From CAYNKA01 sp964397655 (GTDB lineage Bacteria > Spirochaetota > Spirochaetia > DTKZ01): DNA of 64,000 nt. How positions within the stretch are numbered: position 1 is the stretch's first letter; each line of letters begins with the position of its first letter. Of this stretch, positions 51,009-58,973 are shown one piece after another. The translations under genes were made by a program, and so were the position numbers. The stretch covers positions 1 to 64,000 of the forward strand of contig CAYNKA010000018.1 in assembly GCA_964397655.1 (NCBI GenBank). Direction: 5' to 3'. The notes beneath the pieces are model-generated. The model did no database searches, was not told the origin of the DNA, and was given only the letters and a program-made list of their open reading frames with translations.

Positions 51009-51902
51009 ATGCCCGCGTCCAAGACCTCCGCCTATCTCATGCTTTCCTCCGCAATGGCGATCGTCGGGAGCTCGGTGACGGTCGGGAAAGTCATCACCAT
51101 GACGATTCCCGTGTTCGTCGCCTCGGCGCTTCGCTTCGGCCTCGCAGCCGCCATCCTCTTCGTACTGGTCCCGAGAGAAGAACGGAGGCCTCCCGGCCGG
51201 AGGACGCTCCTCGTCCTCGCTCTCCAGGCGCTTTCGGGGGCGGTACTCTTCAACGCCTTTCTGTTCTACGGCCTGCGGTACACGGGCGCTGCCGAGGCCG
51301 GCATCATCACGAGCGCGACGCCCGCCCTGACCGCCCTCCTTTCCTTTCTCGTCCTGGGCGAACGGATAGGACCCCGGAAGTGGGCCGCTCTGGCGTCGTG
51401 CGTCGCCGGGATCCTGCTGCTCACCCTGCCGGGCGAAGCGGGCGGGCGCGGCTCCTCGCCGCTCCTCGGCAACCTGCTCGTCTTCGGCGCCTCGGCCGGC
51501 GAGGCCCTGTTCATGGTATTGCTCAGGATGGTGCCGAGGAGCGTCAAGCCGCTCGCGATCTCCGCCTGGGTGAACCTCTTCGCCTTCGCCATGACCCTGC
51601 CCCTGGCCGTCGCCGAGCTTCCCGGCTTCGATCCGCGGACCGCGGGAGCCGCCGGGTGGCTTTCCGTGCTGTACTCCGCCGTCTTCCTCGCGGTGATCGC
51701 CTACCTGCTCTGGTTCGGCGGGGCACAGCAGGTCGACGCAGGGACCGCGGCCCTCTTCATGGGCGTCATGCCGGTCTCCGGGGTGCTTCTTTCATGCATG
51801 CTTCTGGGCGAGGCATTCAGGACGGTTCACGCCGCGGGAATCGCGTCCGTGCTCGCAGCCCTCTACCTCGGAAGCGCACGGGGACGGAGGAAGGCCGATT
51901 GA
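51009..51902 (+). CDS. EamA-family drug/metabolite exporter
   Basis: A 297-residue inner-membrane protein with ten predicted segments and two EamA repeats (YGLRYTGAAEAGIITSATPA in the first, WFGGAQQVDAGTAALFMGVM in the second). It probably exports an amino acid or metabolite sensed by the AraC protein before it. AAAGGAGG is 5 bp before the ATG. Confidence 0.92.
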   Translation: MPASKTSAYLMLSSAMAIVGSSVTVGKVITMTIPVFVASALRFGLAAAILFVLVPREERRPPGRRTLLVLALQALSGAVLFNAFLFYGLRYTGAAEAGIITSATPALTALLSFLVLGERIGPRKWAALASCVAGILLLTLPGEAGGRGSSPLLGNLLVFGASAGEALFMVLLRMVPRSVKPLAISAWVNLFAFAMTLPLAVAELPGFDPRTAGAAGWLSVLYSAVFLAVIAYLLWFGGAQQVDAGTAALFMGVMPVSGVLLSCMLLGEAFRTVHAAGIASVLAALYLGSARGRRKAD

Positions 51903-51937
51903 GAAAGGCCGATCGATCGGATTCGGAGGAACCCGCT

Positions 51938-52525
51938 TCAGTTCGCCTTCTGAGCCTCGGGCCTGTCCCATTTCAGGATTTTCCGGTACTCGAAACGCTC
52001 GAGCGCGTCGAGGATTTCTCCGGGGCCGCGGGCGACTACGAGATTCTCGCGGTGGCCGGACTTGAGGAAGCCTTCGGCTATCATGTGGTCGAGGAAGGAG
52101 AGGAGCCCGCCGTAGAAACCGGCCGTGTCGAGGAGGCCGACGGGCTTCTCGTGGTAGCCGAGCTGGCTCCAGGTGAAGACCTCCATGATCTCCTCCAGGG
52201 TGCCGATCCCCCCGGGCAGGGCGACGAAAGCGTCGGAGAGCTCGTACATCTTCGCCTTCCGTTCGTGCATCGTCTTCGTGACGATGAGCTCGGTGAGCCT
52301 TACGTGTTCCACGTTCCGGTGGATGTGCTCGGGAATGACGCCGGTCACCTTTCCGCCCCTCTCGAGCACGGCCCGTGAGATCTCTCCCATGAGGCCCACA
52401 TTCCCCCCGCCGAAGACGAGGCTCCAGCCCCGCTCCGCGACGAGAAACCCGAACCTGCGGGCTTCCTCCTTGTAGACGGGATCGTTCCCGAAGCTCGAGC
52501 CGCTGAAGACACAGATGTTTTTCAT
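51938..52525 (-). CDS. LOG-family nucleoside 5'-monophosphate phosphoribohydrolase
   Basis: A 195-residue protein of the TIGR00730 family. It starts MKNICVFSGSSFG, has the FGGGNVGLMG loop and the catalytic PGGIGTLEEIMEVFTW. Members release the base from nucleotide 5'-monophosphates, including cytokinin ribotides. The gene stands alone, converging on the exporter gene; a palindrome CCGATCGATCGG sits between them. Confidence 0.93.
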   Translation of the reverse strand: MKNICVFSGSSFGNDPVYKEEARRFGFLVAERGWSLVFGGGNVGLMGEISRAVLERGGKVTGVIPEHIHRNVEHVRLTELIVTKTMHERKAKMYELSDAFVALPGGIGTLEEIMEVFTWSQLGYHEKPVGLLDTAGFYGGLLSFLDHMIAEGFLKSGHRENLVVARGPGEILDALERFEYRKILKWDRPEAQKAN

Positions 52526-52591
52526 GGCAAGAAATTAGCACGGATCGGCGGAACGTGAAAACGGTACGGCCCGAACCGCCGCCGCGACCGG

Positions 52592-53059
52592 TCACTTCTT
52601 CCGCTTGCCCGTTATTTCCTCCACGAGGAGCTTGTAGATCTTCATCTTCGCGATCATGGCGGGATCGAACGAGCCTTCGCCGGCGAAGCCGTACTTCCTC
52701 ATGACTGTATCGAGCGCGGCCTTCTTTTCCGCCTCGTCCTCGATGAAGACGATCCTTCCCGTACCGATCAGGCTCTCGTATCTCATGCTCCAGGTGCAGG
52801 CGCGCTCGCCCGTCACGAGCTCGTGCCCGGCATCGAGCTCGAACCCGACGTTCGGGTCCCTCTCGAGCAGTCCGATCTTCCTGCCCTCGGCCGCTGAATG
52901 GAAATAGAGGACGAGCTTCCCGTCCCAGGCCCAGCCGAAGTTCAAGGGGACGATGTAGGGCGCCTTCCCTGTGTTGATCGCGATCCTGCACACGTCGGCA
53001 TGGTCCAGGACGGACCTAAGATCCTCCTTCTCCGTGAGTTCCCTGTCTTTTCTTCTCAT
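52592..53059 (-). CDS. Pyridoxamine 5'-phosphate oxidase-like flavin protein (NimA type)
   Basis: A 155-residue split-barrel protein: MRRKDRELTEKEDLRSVLDH, CRIAINTGKAPYIVPLNFGW (typical of NimA-like proteins), VLYFHSAAEGRKIGLLERDP. These bind FMN or F420 and may reduce nitro compounds; several are uncharacterised. It stands alone on the minus strand. Confidence 0.88.
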   Translation of the reverse strand: MRRKDRELTEKEDLRSVLDHADVCRIAINTGKAPYIVPLNFGWAWDGKLVLYFHSAAEGRKIGLLERDPNVGFELDAGHELVTGERACTWSMRYESLIGTGRIVFIEDEAEKKAALDTVMRKYGFAGEGSFDPAMIAKMKIYKLLVEEITGKRKK

Positions 53060-53183
53060 GTCTTCCCCCGATCGCGCCTGCTGCGAACCTTCACCGTCTT
53101 TTATACCGGTTCCTGCGCTTCATGGCAACGAACCGAGGGAAAGGCCGCGTTCAGGGTCGGGGGCGGTTCGGTCCGTCGGTTCC

Positions 53184-53570
53184 TCAATGATCCGGCTTCG
53201 CGTACGGCTTGAGATCGTCCTTTCCGAAGCGGACCTTGTCAACGAAAACGAATACCTGATTGTTGCTCTTGAGGTAGAAGTCCCGCATGGAACTCGAAGT
53301 TTGACCGCTCGCCAGGCTGACCCTGTTCGTTGTCACGACGGGAGAGGACCCCGTATCCTTCACCTCGTAATTGAAGATCACGGTATCCCGATAGAGATTC
53401 CGGAATTGAACGCCCCATTTCGTGTTCTTCTTATCGGTGGTCGGACCGCGGTTTTCGACCCTGAATTCGATTCCTTTGAAGTCTCTCGACTTCATCCAAG
53501 GTCCCCAGTCCGCTTGAATCGCGACAGCAAGAAAGAAAAGAACGAAAAGGAAACTGATACAACGTTTCAT
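53184..53570 (-). CDS. Small secreted protein, unknown function
   Basis: A 128-residue protein with a signal peptide (MKRCISFLFVLFFLAVAIQA). The mature part is rich in beta-type sequence (FKGIEFRVENRGP, WGVQFRNLYRDTVIFNYEVK, QVFVFVDKVRFG), like small immunoglobulin-type or binding modules, but no family was recognised. AAAGGAGCC lies 3 bp before the ATG at 53570. The reading frame stays open upstream into the iron-sulfur fragment. Confidence 0.7.
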   Translation of the reverse strand: MKRCISFLFVLFFLAVAIQADWGPWMKSRDFKGIEFRVENRGPTTDKKNTKWGVQFRNLYRDTVIFNYEVKDTGSSPVVTTNRVSLASGQTSSSMRDFYLKSNNQVFVFVDKVRFGKDDLKPYAKPDH

Positions 53571-53690
53571 ACCGGCTCCTTTATGCAAGACATATATGAC
53601 TATTTTAGTAATGTTGAAAGGAAAAATCAAATCAATCCGAATCGCGGCGGAAACCCGGCCGTTTCCGGGGGTTCGGGAAAAACCGTCACT

Positions 53691-53819
53691 TCCTTCCCTG
53701 CGGGAAACCTCCTCGTAGTTCACCCCCTTGACGGCGCCGGCAGGGCAGATCCGCATGCATTCGATGCAGCCTCCGCACCTCTCCTTCCTCTGTTTCTTCG
53801 AGCAATCGTTTTTTGACTG
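53691..53819 (-). pseudogene. Remnant of a [4Fe-4S] protein (QueG-like cluster tail)
   Basis: On the minus strand a fragment reads CSKKQRKERCGGCIECMRIC, then PAGAVKGVNYEEVSRREG. The motif C-x2-C-x2-C-x3-CPAGA followed by G-V-x-Y and an Arg is typical of the cluster region of epoxyqueuosine-reductase-like and related iron-sulfur proteins. There is no start codon or preceding domain (the upstream side is AT-rich noncoding), and the rest of the family's C terminus is lost, so this is a decayed piece. It is in frame with the small secreted gene after it. Confidence 0.65.
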
Positions 53820-53828
53820 TATTACTAA

Positions 53829-53846
53829 TATTCAATACATTGAATA
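53829..53846. repeat. 18-bp palindrome in a divergent intergenic region
   Basis: TATTCAATACATTGAATA has perfect 8-bp half-sites with a 2-bp centre. It lies between the iron-sulfur remnant (minus) and the secreted protein gene at 53904 (plus). It could be a regulator site or an RNA hairpin; no T-run follows. Confidence 0.45.
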
Positions 53847-53903
53847 AAAGACGACCGGAGCTTCGGTTGCACGCACGGGCGTCTACCCAAATGGAGGACT
53901 GCC

Positions 53904-54416
53904 GTGAAAAGAACTTTCACCTTGCTTTTTTCGTTGATCGCCGTTTCATCGGTGAGCGCCAAGGATCTGCCACTTTCCTGTTGGACCGCTTACGTCCATG
54001 ACGATACGGCGATCCAGCAGGACCGATACGGAACGGACAAGAAGCTTGGCGGGGGCTCGGTGACGCTCACCATCGTTTCTCCTCCGGGAGCCGCCCACAC
54101 CTACTCGGCGTCCACGGCCCGTCACGTCATCCTTCCGGACTGGGTCTCCGACAAGCCCGTCACCATCCGCCTCGAAGCGGGCAAACTCCCCAGGAAATAC
54201 AGCCTGATCATCACCTACGGCTCGACCGGGACGCCGAAGACCTTCACTGGTATGACGCCGGTGATGAAGTTCACTGAATTGCCGAGCACCACGGCGGTCG
54301 CTATCATCGAGCTCCAGAACGATACTATGAAGACCTACACACTCGACATCCAGACTGAAATGAAAAAACTCGCGGCGGTCGGCGGCGGCTCGTACAAACC
54401 TCTCCGGATGAAATGA
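53904..54416 (+). CDS. Secreted protein of unknown function
   Basis: A 170-residue protein from a GTG at 53904 with ATGGAGG 6 bp before it. Signal peptide MKRTFTLLFSLIAVSSVSA, then a beta-rich mature part (VTLTIVSPPGAAHTYSAS, VTIRLEAGKLPRKYSLIITY, IIELQNDTMKTYTLDIQTE). No motif of a known family is seen. Its codon use is closer to the main chromosome than that of the surrounding noncoding DNA. Confidence 0.7.
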   Translation: MKRTFTLLFSLIAVSSVSAKDLPLSCWTAYVHDDTAIQQDRYGTDKKLGGGSVTLTIVSPPGAAHTYSASTARHVILPDWVSDKPVTIRLEAGKLPRKYSLIITYGSTGTPKTFTGMTPVMKFTELPSTTAVAIIELQNDTMKTYTLDIQTEMKKLAAVGGGSYKPLRMK

Positions 54417-54543
54417 CGGTATGGGAGGATCCTGATTTTACCTCCCAACGGCAGCGACCGGGTGAAGTCCATTCTTCGAGCTTTGAACCATCCAACTAAA
54501 ATAGCGCAAGCCACCCGAAGGCTGTTTCATTCGACAGGAAAAA

Positions 54544-54759
54544 TCATGTCCGGGTAAAACGTGAAAGGAAATTAAAGAGCTGTCCTTTCGGAGATAGGAA
54601 TCTGACCGACTCCAATCCCTTGAAATGTTCGTCCTGTGTCCAAAGGAAACAATTTATCTCCTTTGTAGTCGCATGAATTATGCTTTCAGCCATCGGTAAT
54701 TCATGGTGCTTTCCGATTTTCACCGACTAAATTGCTAGATCCGAATCCAGTTCGATCAC
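54544..54759 (-). pseudogene. VapC-like PIN-domain toxin remnant
   Basis: On the minus strand, with one in-frame TAG, the sequence reads VIELDSDLAI-stop-SVKIGKHHELPMAESI, then IHATTKEINCFLWTQDEHFKGLESVRFL. ELPMAES and WTQDEHFKG are the later half of PIN-domain (VapC) toxins with their acidic residues. The N-terminal half is missing, and the fragment begins inside the 3' end of the TetR gene. No partner antitoxin is seen. The rest of 54417-54755 holds nothing I recognise. Confidence 0.75.
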
Positions 54760-55367
54760 CTACCGTATCCGGCAAGGAAGGTTCTGATGATTTCCCGCTT
54801 CAGTTCCCTGTGACCGCGCAGCTCGCCTTGATATACCGCCGGCCAGGTGAAGGCCCCTCCCAGCATTGCGGAAAAAACCCGGGCGGCGAGGATGCAATCG
54901 CCGGCGGCGAGTCTGCCGTCGTTCGATGCGGCGCGCATCCAAGCGGTCAACCCGCTCTCGGACCTCGCATGTTTGGCCACCGCCTCCTTTGCGACGGCGG
55001 GATACCTCATGAAAACCGTGAGCAAAAACCTGATCATCCCCATCCAGGTTCGGTCTTGAGCGACTCGAATCTCGACGTCGGCGAACTCGCCCAGTTGCTC
55101 TTCCAGGGTTCTGTTTTTGTCGTAGGGTATGTTTTTCAGGCTTCTCATCTCATCGGTGAACAGCTCGATCACCGCCCGCAGGAGGTCTTCTTTGGAAGGA
55201 AAATGATTGTAGACCGTTCGTTTCGAGGCCTTGGCGACCTCGGAGATGCGGTCCATGCTTGCGCTCTCGAAACCCTCGTCCAGAAAAACTTTCACCGCCG
55301 CATCCAGGATCGATTTTCGCTTCGTGCTTTTGTCCCGTTTTCTTCGATTTGTCATTTGAGCGTCCAA
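54756..55367 (-). CDS. TetR-family regulator
   Basis: A 203-residue protein. The HTH is typical (SILDAAVKVFLDEGFESAS, MDRISEVAKASKRTVYNHFP); the C-terminal domain (TWMGMIRFLLTVFMRYPAVA) resembles AefR/TetR_C_7-like ligand domains. Two starts are possible: TTG at 55367, which has AGAGGTG at good distance, or ATG at 55355. It is divergent from the DUF4386 gene and probably controls it. Its last codons overlap the VapC remnant. Confidence 0.87.
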   Translation of the reverse strand: MDAQMTNRRKRDKSTKRKSILDAAVKVFLDEGFESASMDRISEVAKASKRTVYNHFPSKEDLLRAVIELFTDEMRSLKNIPYDKNRTLEEQLGEFADVEIRVAQDRTWMGMIRFLLTVFMRYPAVAKEAVAKHARSESGLTAWMRAASNDGRLAAGDCILAARVFSAMLGGAFTWPAVYQGELRGHRELKREIIRTFLAGYGR

Positions 55368-55393
55368 CGTCCCACCTCTGTGTCGCCATATTG

Positions 55394-55448
55394 TACACCG
55401 ATCAGTGTATTTTTGTCTTGATTATTATTAAACTACACTGTATAGTTT
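55394..55448 (+). promoter_or_regulatory. Divergent control region of the TetR/DUF4386 pair
   Basis: TTGATT (55418-55423), 17 bp, TATAGT (55441-55446) makes a good promoter for the DUF4386 gene. AAACTA (55430-55435) and TAGTTT (55443-55448) are complementary and overlap its -10 box. A further near-palindrome TACACCGATCAGTGTA lies at 55394-55409 on the TetR side. Both are candidates for TetR binding. Confidence 0.6.
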
Positions 55449-55498
55449 ACTATAAGAACGGCATCTCGTCATGAATGATGCCAATAAGGAGGAAACAT

Positions 55499-56182
55499 AT
55501 GGATGAAAACGAGATTTATGAAAGTCGCAGGAAGAAGGCAAGACTCGCGGGAATCGCTTATCTGATTCTCGCCTTCGCCGCCCTTCCGGACATGCTGCGC
55601 AAAACGCATTTCGTCATGAACGATCCCGTCGCGACGAGCAAGAACGTTTTGTCCGATCTCGCGATCCTTAAGGTGAGCATACTCGGCGATATCGCGACGG
55701 AGATCGCCTTTCTATTCCTGGCGCTTTGTCTCTACAGCCTGCTCAAAGAAGTGAGGCGAAGCGCCGCCCGGGCGATGCTCTCCCTGGTCGTCATCGCCGT
55801 CGCCATGACGATCTTCAACACCGGCGTCGAAACGGCGGCGATCAATCTTTTTGCGGCCGGAGATCAAGTCCACGGGTTGCTTCTGCTCGGCGTGTTCAAT
55901 GCGCTCGGCATCCCGGCCGCGGTATTCTACGGACTCTGGATGCTGCCCCTCGGTTACCTCTTCCTCAAGTCCGGTTTCATGCCCAAAACCTTGGGGATAG
56001 GCGTCATGATCGGGAGCTCGGGATACGTGATTCATGCAGCCTGCCGGATCGTCTCGCCTGGCGTTTCAGAAAATTTCCTATTACTTTCCGTCGTCGCCGA
56101 GATCGGCATAATCGTTTGGCTCCTGGCCTTCGGCGTAAAACGCCCGTCGCCGAGCGGCACCATTCAACATGACATGAAATGA
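55499..56182 (+). CDS. DUF4386 integral membrane protein
   Basis: A 227-residue protein with six predicted membrane segments; the pattern ARLAGIAYLILAFAALPDML at the start, then LYSLLKEVRRS and the FYGLWMLPLGYLFLKSGFMP region, is the DUF4386 family. The function is unknown. AAGGAGG is 5 bp before the ATG at 55499. It is adjacent to and probably regulated by the TetR gene. The 290 bp after it (56183-56473) hold no gene I can support. Confidence 0.88.
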   Translation: MDENEIYESRRKKARLAGIAYLILAFAALPDMLRKTHFVMNDPVATSKNVLSDLAILKVSILGDIATEIAFLFLALCLYSLLKEVRRSAARAMLSLVVIAVAMTIFNTGVETAAINLFAAGDQVHGLLLLGVFNALGIPAAVFYGLWMLPLGYLFLKSGFMPKTLGIGVMIGSSGYVIHAACRIVSPGVSENFLLLSVVAEIGIIVWLLAFGVKRPSPSGTIQHDMK

Positions 56183-56473
56183 CGACCTTTCGGTTTCCGG
56201 CGCCATTCTCAAAATCCGTGTTTTTTCGCCGCTGTCCGTCGTCGGCTTTTCGCCCTTCTTTTCGGCCCTACACGCTTCCGATCCCGCCCCGGTCATCGAT
56301 CCGCAGTCCGCCATGCTTTGATATTTCGTCCGTCGATCCACCCGAAACGGAGGGATTCCTCCGATGCGTCGTTCGCGGTGAATTCCCTCTTTCCTTTTAT
56401 GAAGGTTATCCATATCCCGGCTTCCCATGACGGCCGGGACCGAATCGCGATTTCTTGCCTCATAAATCATTTC

Positions 56474-56938
56474 TTAAAATTCTTTGATCATCCGAATTCT
56501 CGTGTTTCTCATCCCCGCTTTTTTATAGAAGCTGCGGGCTTCTTCATTGAATTCCCAAACATTCAATTCAATCGAAGAATATCCGTGGTCCTTTGCATAA
56601 TCAAACATCTTTCGCATAAGTTCCGAACCGTATCCCTTATTTCTGCATTTCTCATCAATGCAAACATCCTCAAGTAAAAGAATTCTTTGGTCTTGGATGA
56701 GCGGATGGTCCTTGACGGTTATTTCGGTCGTGAAAACATAGCCTATGATATATTCTTTATCTTCCAAGACAAAAATATGATTCTTCTTAAGTTCGTCTTC
56801 ATAAACACTCCGCGGAAGAATGTCCTCCGAGGATTTATAGAACTTAGGTTCAGCCTTCACATGCTTCATGTGAACATCGAGCTTAAGAAGCAGAATGAAT
56901 TCATAGTCTTCGATTCCGGCAGAACGCAGTACAGCCAT
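56474..56938 (-). CDS. GNAT-family N-acetyltransferase
   Basis: A 154-residue protein with the GNAT core: RILLLEDVCIDEKCRNKGYG (acetyl-CoA motif A, R-x-x-G-x-G variant RNKGYG) and IELNVWEFNEEARSFYKKAG (motif B). The substrate is unknown. It is clearly more AT-rich than the 0-53 kb region, like its TRAP neighbours, fitting a region of different origin. Confidence 0.9.
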   Translation of the reverse strand: MAVLRSAGIEDYEFILLLKLDVHMKHVKAEPKFYKSSEDILPRSVYEDELKKNHIFVLEDKEYIIGYVFTTEITVKDHPLIQDQRILLLEDVCIDEKCRNKGYGSELMRKMFDYAKDHGYSSIELNVWEFNEEARSFYKKAGMRNTRIRMIKEF

Positions 56939-57074
56939 TCTCTTACACTTCCCGCGGTCATTCCCCTCAGGTCTGAATCCATGAAAGACAGAATAGCGCT
57001 CTTATTCCGTTAAGAGGCAGAGGCGGCCCCGGATTCCAGGAGCAGCCTCTGCATAAGGAGTATATCGCTTCTGC

Positions 57075-58358
57075 CTATTTGAATAATAGATTGGGCAAGA
57101 ATAGAACTATCTGCGGCACATACGTGATAAGGAAAAGCGTGAAAAGAAGAGGAATCAGAAACGGTACCGTAGCTTTTACGACCTTTCCGAAGGGCACTTT
57201 CGCAATGTCGGTTACGATGTACAAGCACATTCCGAATGGAGGAGTGACTGCGCCGATTAAGAGATTTACCACGACAATGAGCCCAAAATGGACAGGGTCG
57301 ATTCCGGCTTGAAGGATGAGCGGATAAAGAACCGGAACCATGATCAGCATAATCGCCGTGGTCTCCATAAACATTCCCAAAACGAGAAGGGCAATATTCA
57401 TAAGCAGGAGAATCAACCATGGGCTTCCCATAAAAGGGTGCATTATCGAAATGAGCAACGTCGGTACATTATGAATGGCTATGAGCCATGAAAACGGAAA
57501 CGCTACACTGATTACAAAAACCAGAATGCCGATCATCTGTAAGGTCTCTTCGAGTACGGAAAAGAGCATTTTCCAAGAGAAGGTTCTGTAGAGTATAGAA
57601 AGCAATAGTCCATATACCGCACAAATAGCACCTAATTCCGTGGGAGTTGCGGCTCCTGCGAGCATACCGACCACTAGAATTACCGGTGTAATCAGGGCGG
57701 GGAAGGCGCCCCAGAAATGTTTTAGAATGATCGTGAATGGAGGCCGAGGGTAAACAGTTCCTGTGACTTTTCCGATCCTAGCAAAAATATATATGAGAAC
57801 CATGAGACTCCCGCCCATTATGAGACCGGGGATAAAGCCCGCGACAAACAGTCTTCCAAGCGATATTCCGGAAACAACTGAGAGGACGGCCATGGTTACG
57901 CTGGGCGGTATGATCGGCCCGATTATTGAGGATGTTGCCGTTACTGCGGCGGAAAAAGCCTTGTCATAGCCAGCCTTATCCATTGCTTGCATTTCAATAA
58001 CACCGAGGCCTGCGGCGTCAGCCTGGGCAACCCCCGACACCCCTGCAAAAATAATGCTTGCCACGACATTGACATGAGCCAGACTTCCTCGAATATGGCC
58101 GACGAGACTGAGGGCGAAGGTGAATATTTTATCGGTTATTCCCGCTTGATTCATTAAATTCCCTACGAGAATGAAAAGAGGAATTGCAAGAAAAGGAAAT
58201 GAATCAAGACCGTTGACCATACGCTGAATCATTATCGTAAGTGGAACGCCGGAATGTTGTATAAGACCGAAAAGCGTCGTCGCTCCGATAGAAAACACTA
58301 TTGGTACGCCGAGAAAGATAAGAAGGAAAAGAAGGCAGAAAATCAGGAGGACGATCAT
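57075..58358 (-). CDS. dctM: TRAP transporter large permease
   Basis: A 427-residue membrane protein with about 11-12 segments: FLAIPLFILVGNLMNQAG, GVSGVAQADAAGLGVIEMQAM, GPIIPPSVTMAVLSVVSG, LLIGAVTPPFGMCLYI. It is the main channel of a tripartite sodium- or proton-driven importer. It overlaps dctQ by 4 bp and is the last gene of the unit. Confidence 0.95.
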   Translation of the reverse strand: MIVLLIFCLLFLLIFLGVPIVFSIGATTLFGLIQHSGVPLTIMIQRMVNGLDSFPFLAIPLFILVGNLMNQAGITDKIFTFALSLVGHIRGSLAHVNVVASIIFAGVSGVAQADAAGLGVIEMQAMDKAGYDKAFSAAVTATSSIIGPIIPPSVTMAVLSVVSGISLGRLFVAGFIPGLIMGGSLMVLIYIFARIGKVTGTVYPRPPFTIILKHFWGAFPALITPVILVVGMLAGAATPTELGAICAVYGLLLSILYRTFSWKMLFSVLEETLQMIGILVFVISVAFPFSWLIAIHNVPTLLISIMHPFMGSPWLILLLMNIALLVLGMFMETTAIMLIMVPVLYPLILQAGIDPVHFGLIVVVNLLIGAVTPPFGMCLYIVTDIAKVPFGKVVKATVPFLIPLLFTLFLITYVPQIVLFLPNLLFK

Positions 58359-58879
58359 AATGGTTTCTCCTTCTTTCTCAACTTGTTGACAGCCAGCATA
58401 TTCTGGATGAGGTGAAAAATCGTCGTAATGAACATTGATGCAGTCGAGATGATAAAGGGCAGGGAATAAAACAAGCGGCGAGGTAACTTAATCGGCAACG
58501 CGATGGTACTTTGCGGTGCTTCTACGAGGAATTGACGGTAACCGAACCGTACAGCGTAAAAGAGAAAGAACAACATGACACAATTTGCAAAAATAGCGAG
58601 AACCAGTTTCCAACGAGGAGAAAGGAAATCAATTACCGTCGTTACAATAATGTGCCGCTTTTTTATCAAAGCATAAGCAGCTCCAACGTATACAGTCCAA
58701 ATAAAAGAGTATGTGGCGAATTCCTCAACCCAGAGATGCGGTCGTCCTAAAATATAGCGGGAAAAAACTTGCAGGGTAATTGAGACGACGATCGCAATTA
58801 TCAGGAATACACCCACCCATTTCATTATGGCGGCTATAGTATCGATTATCGCCTTGAAAATTGATAAGAACTTATTCAT
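58355..58879 (-). CDS. dctQ: TRAP transporter small permease
   Basis: A 174-residue protein with four membrane segments; LQVFSRYILGRPHLWVEEFATYSFIW is the DctQ signature. It links the binding protein to DctM. Between it and dctP lies a 94-bp gap with a stable hairpin. Confidence 0.94.
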   Translation of the reverse strand: MNKFLSIFKAIIDTIAAIMKWVGVFLIIAIVVSITLQVFSRYILGRPHLWVEEFATYSFIWTVYVGAAYALIKKRHIIVTTVIDFLSPRWKLVLAIFANCVMLFFLFYAVRFGYRQFLVEAPQSTIALPIKLPRRLFYSLPFIISTASMFITTIFHLIQNMLAVNKLRKKEKPL

Positions 58880-58928
58880 GATTCAACCTTTTCCGGAGGA
58901 CCGATAATATGTCCTCGGTGAATTAGGA

Positions 58929-58953
58929 AGAGCGGACATCGCTTGTCCGCTCT
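58929..58953 (-). terminator. Intercistronic hairpin between dctP and dctQ
   Basis: AGAGCGGACA and TGTCCGCTCT form a perfect 10-bp stem with a 5-nt loop, 21 bp after the dctP stop. On the minus strand only TTCC follows, so it is more a 3'-end stabiliser or partial terminator that raises the level of dctP over dctQM. Confidence 0.6.
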
Positions 58954-58973
58954 TTGAATTTACTCCGGGTTCA

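Noticed and set aside
51905..51922. Palindrome CCGATCGATCGG between the exporter and LOG genes as a terminator
   Set aside because: It is self-complementary without a loop or T-run and the composition makes such a palindrome likely by chance.
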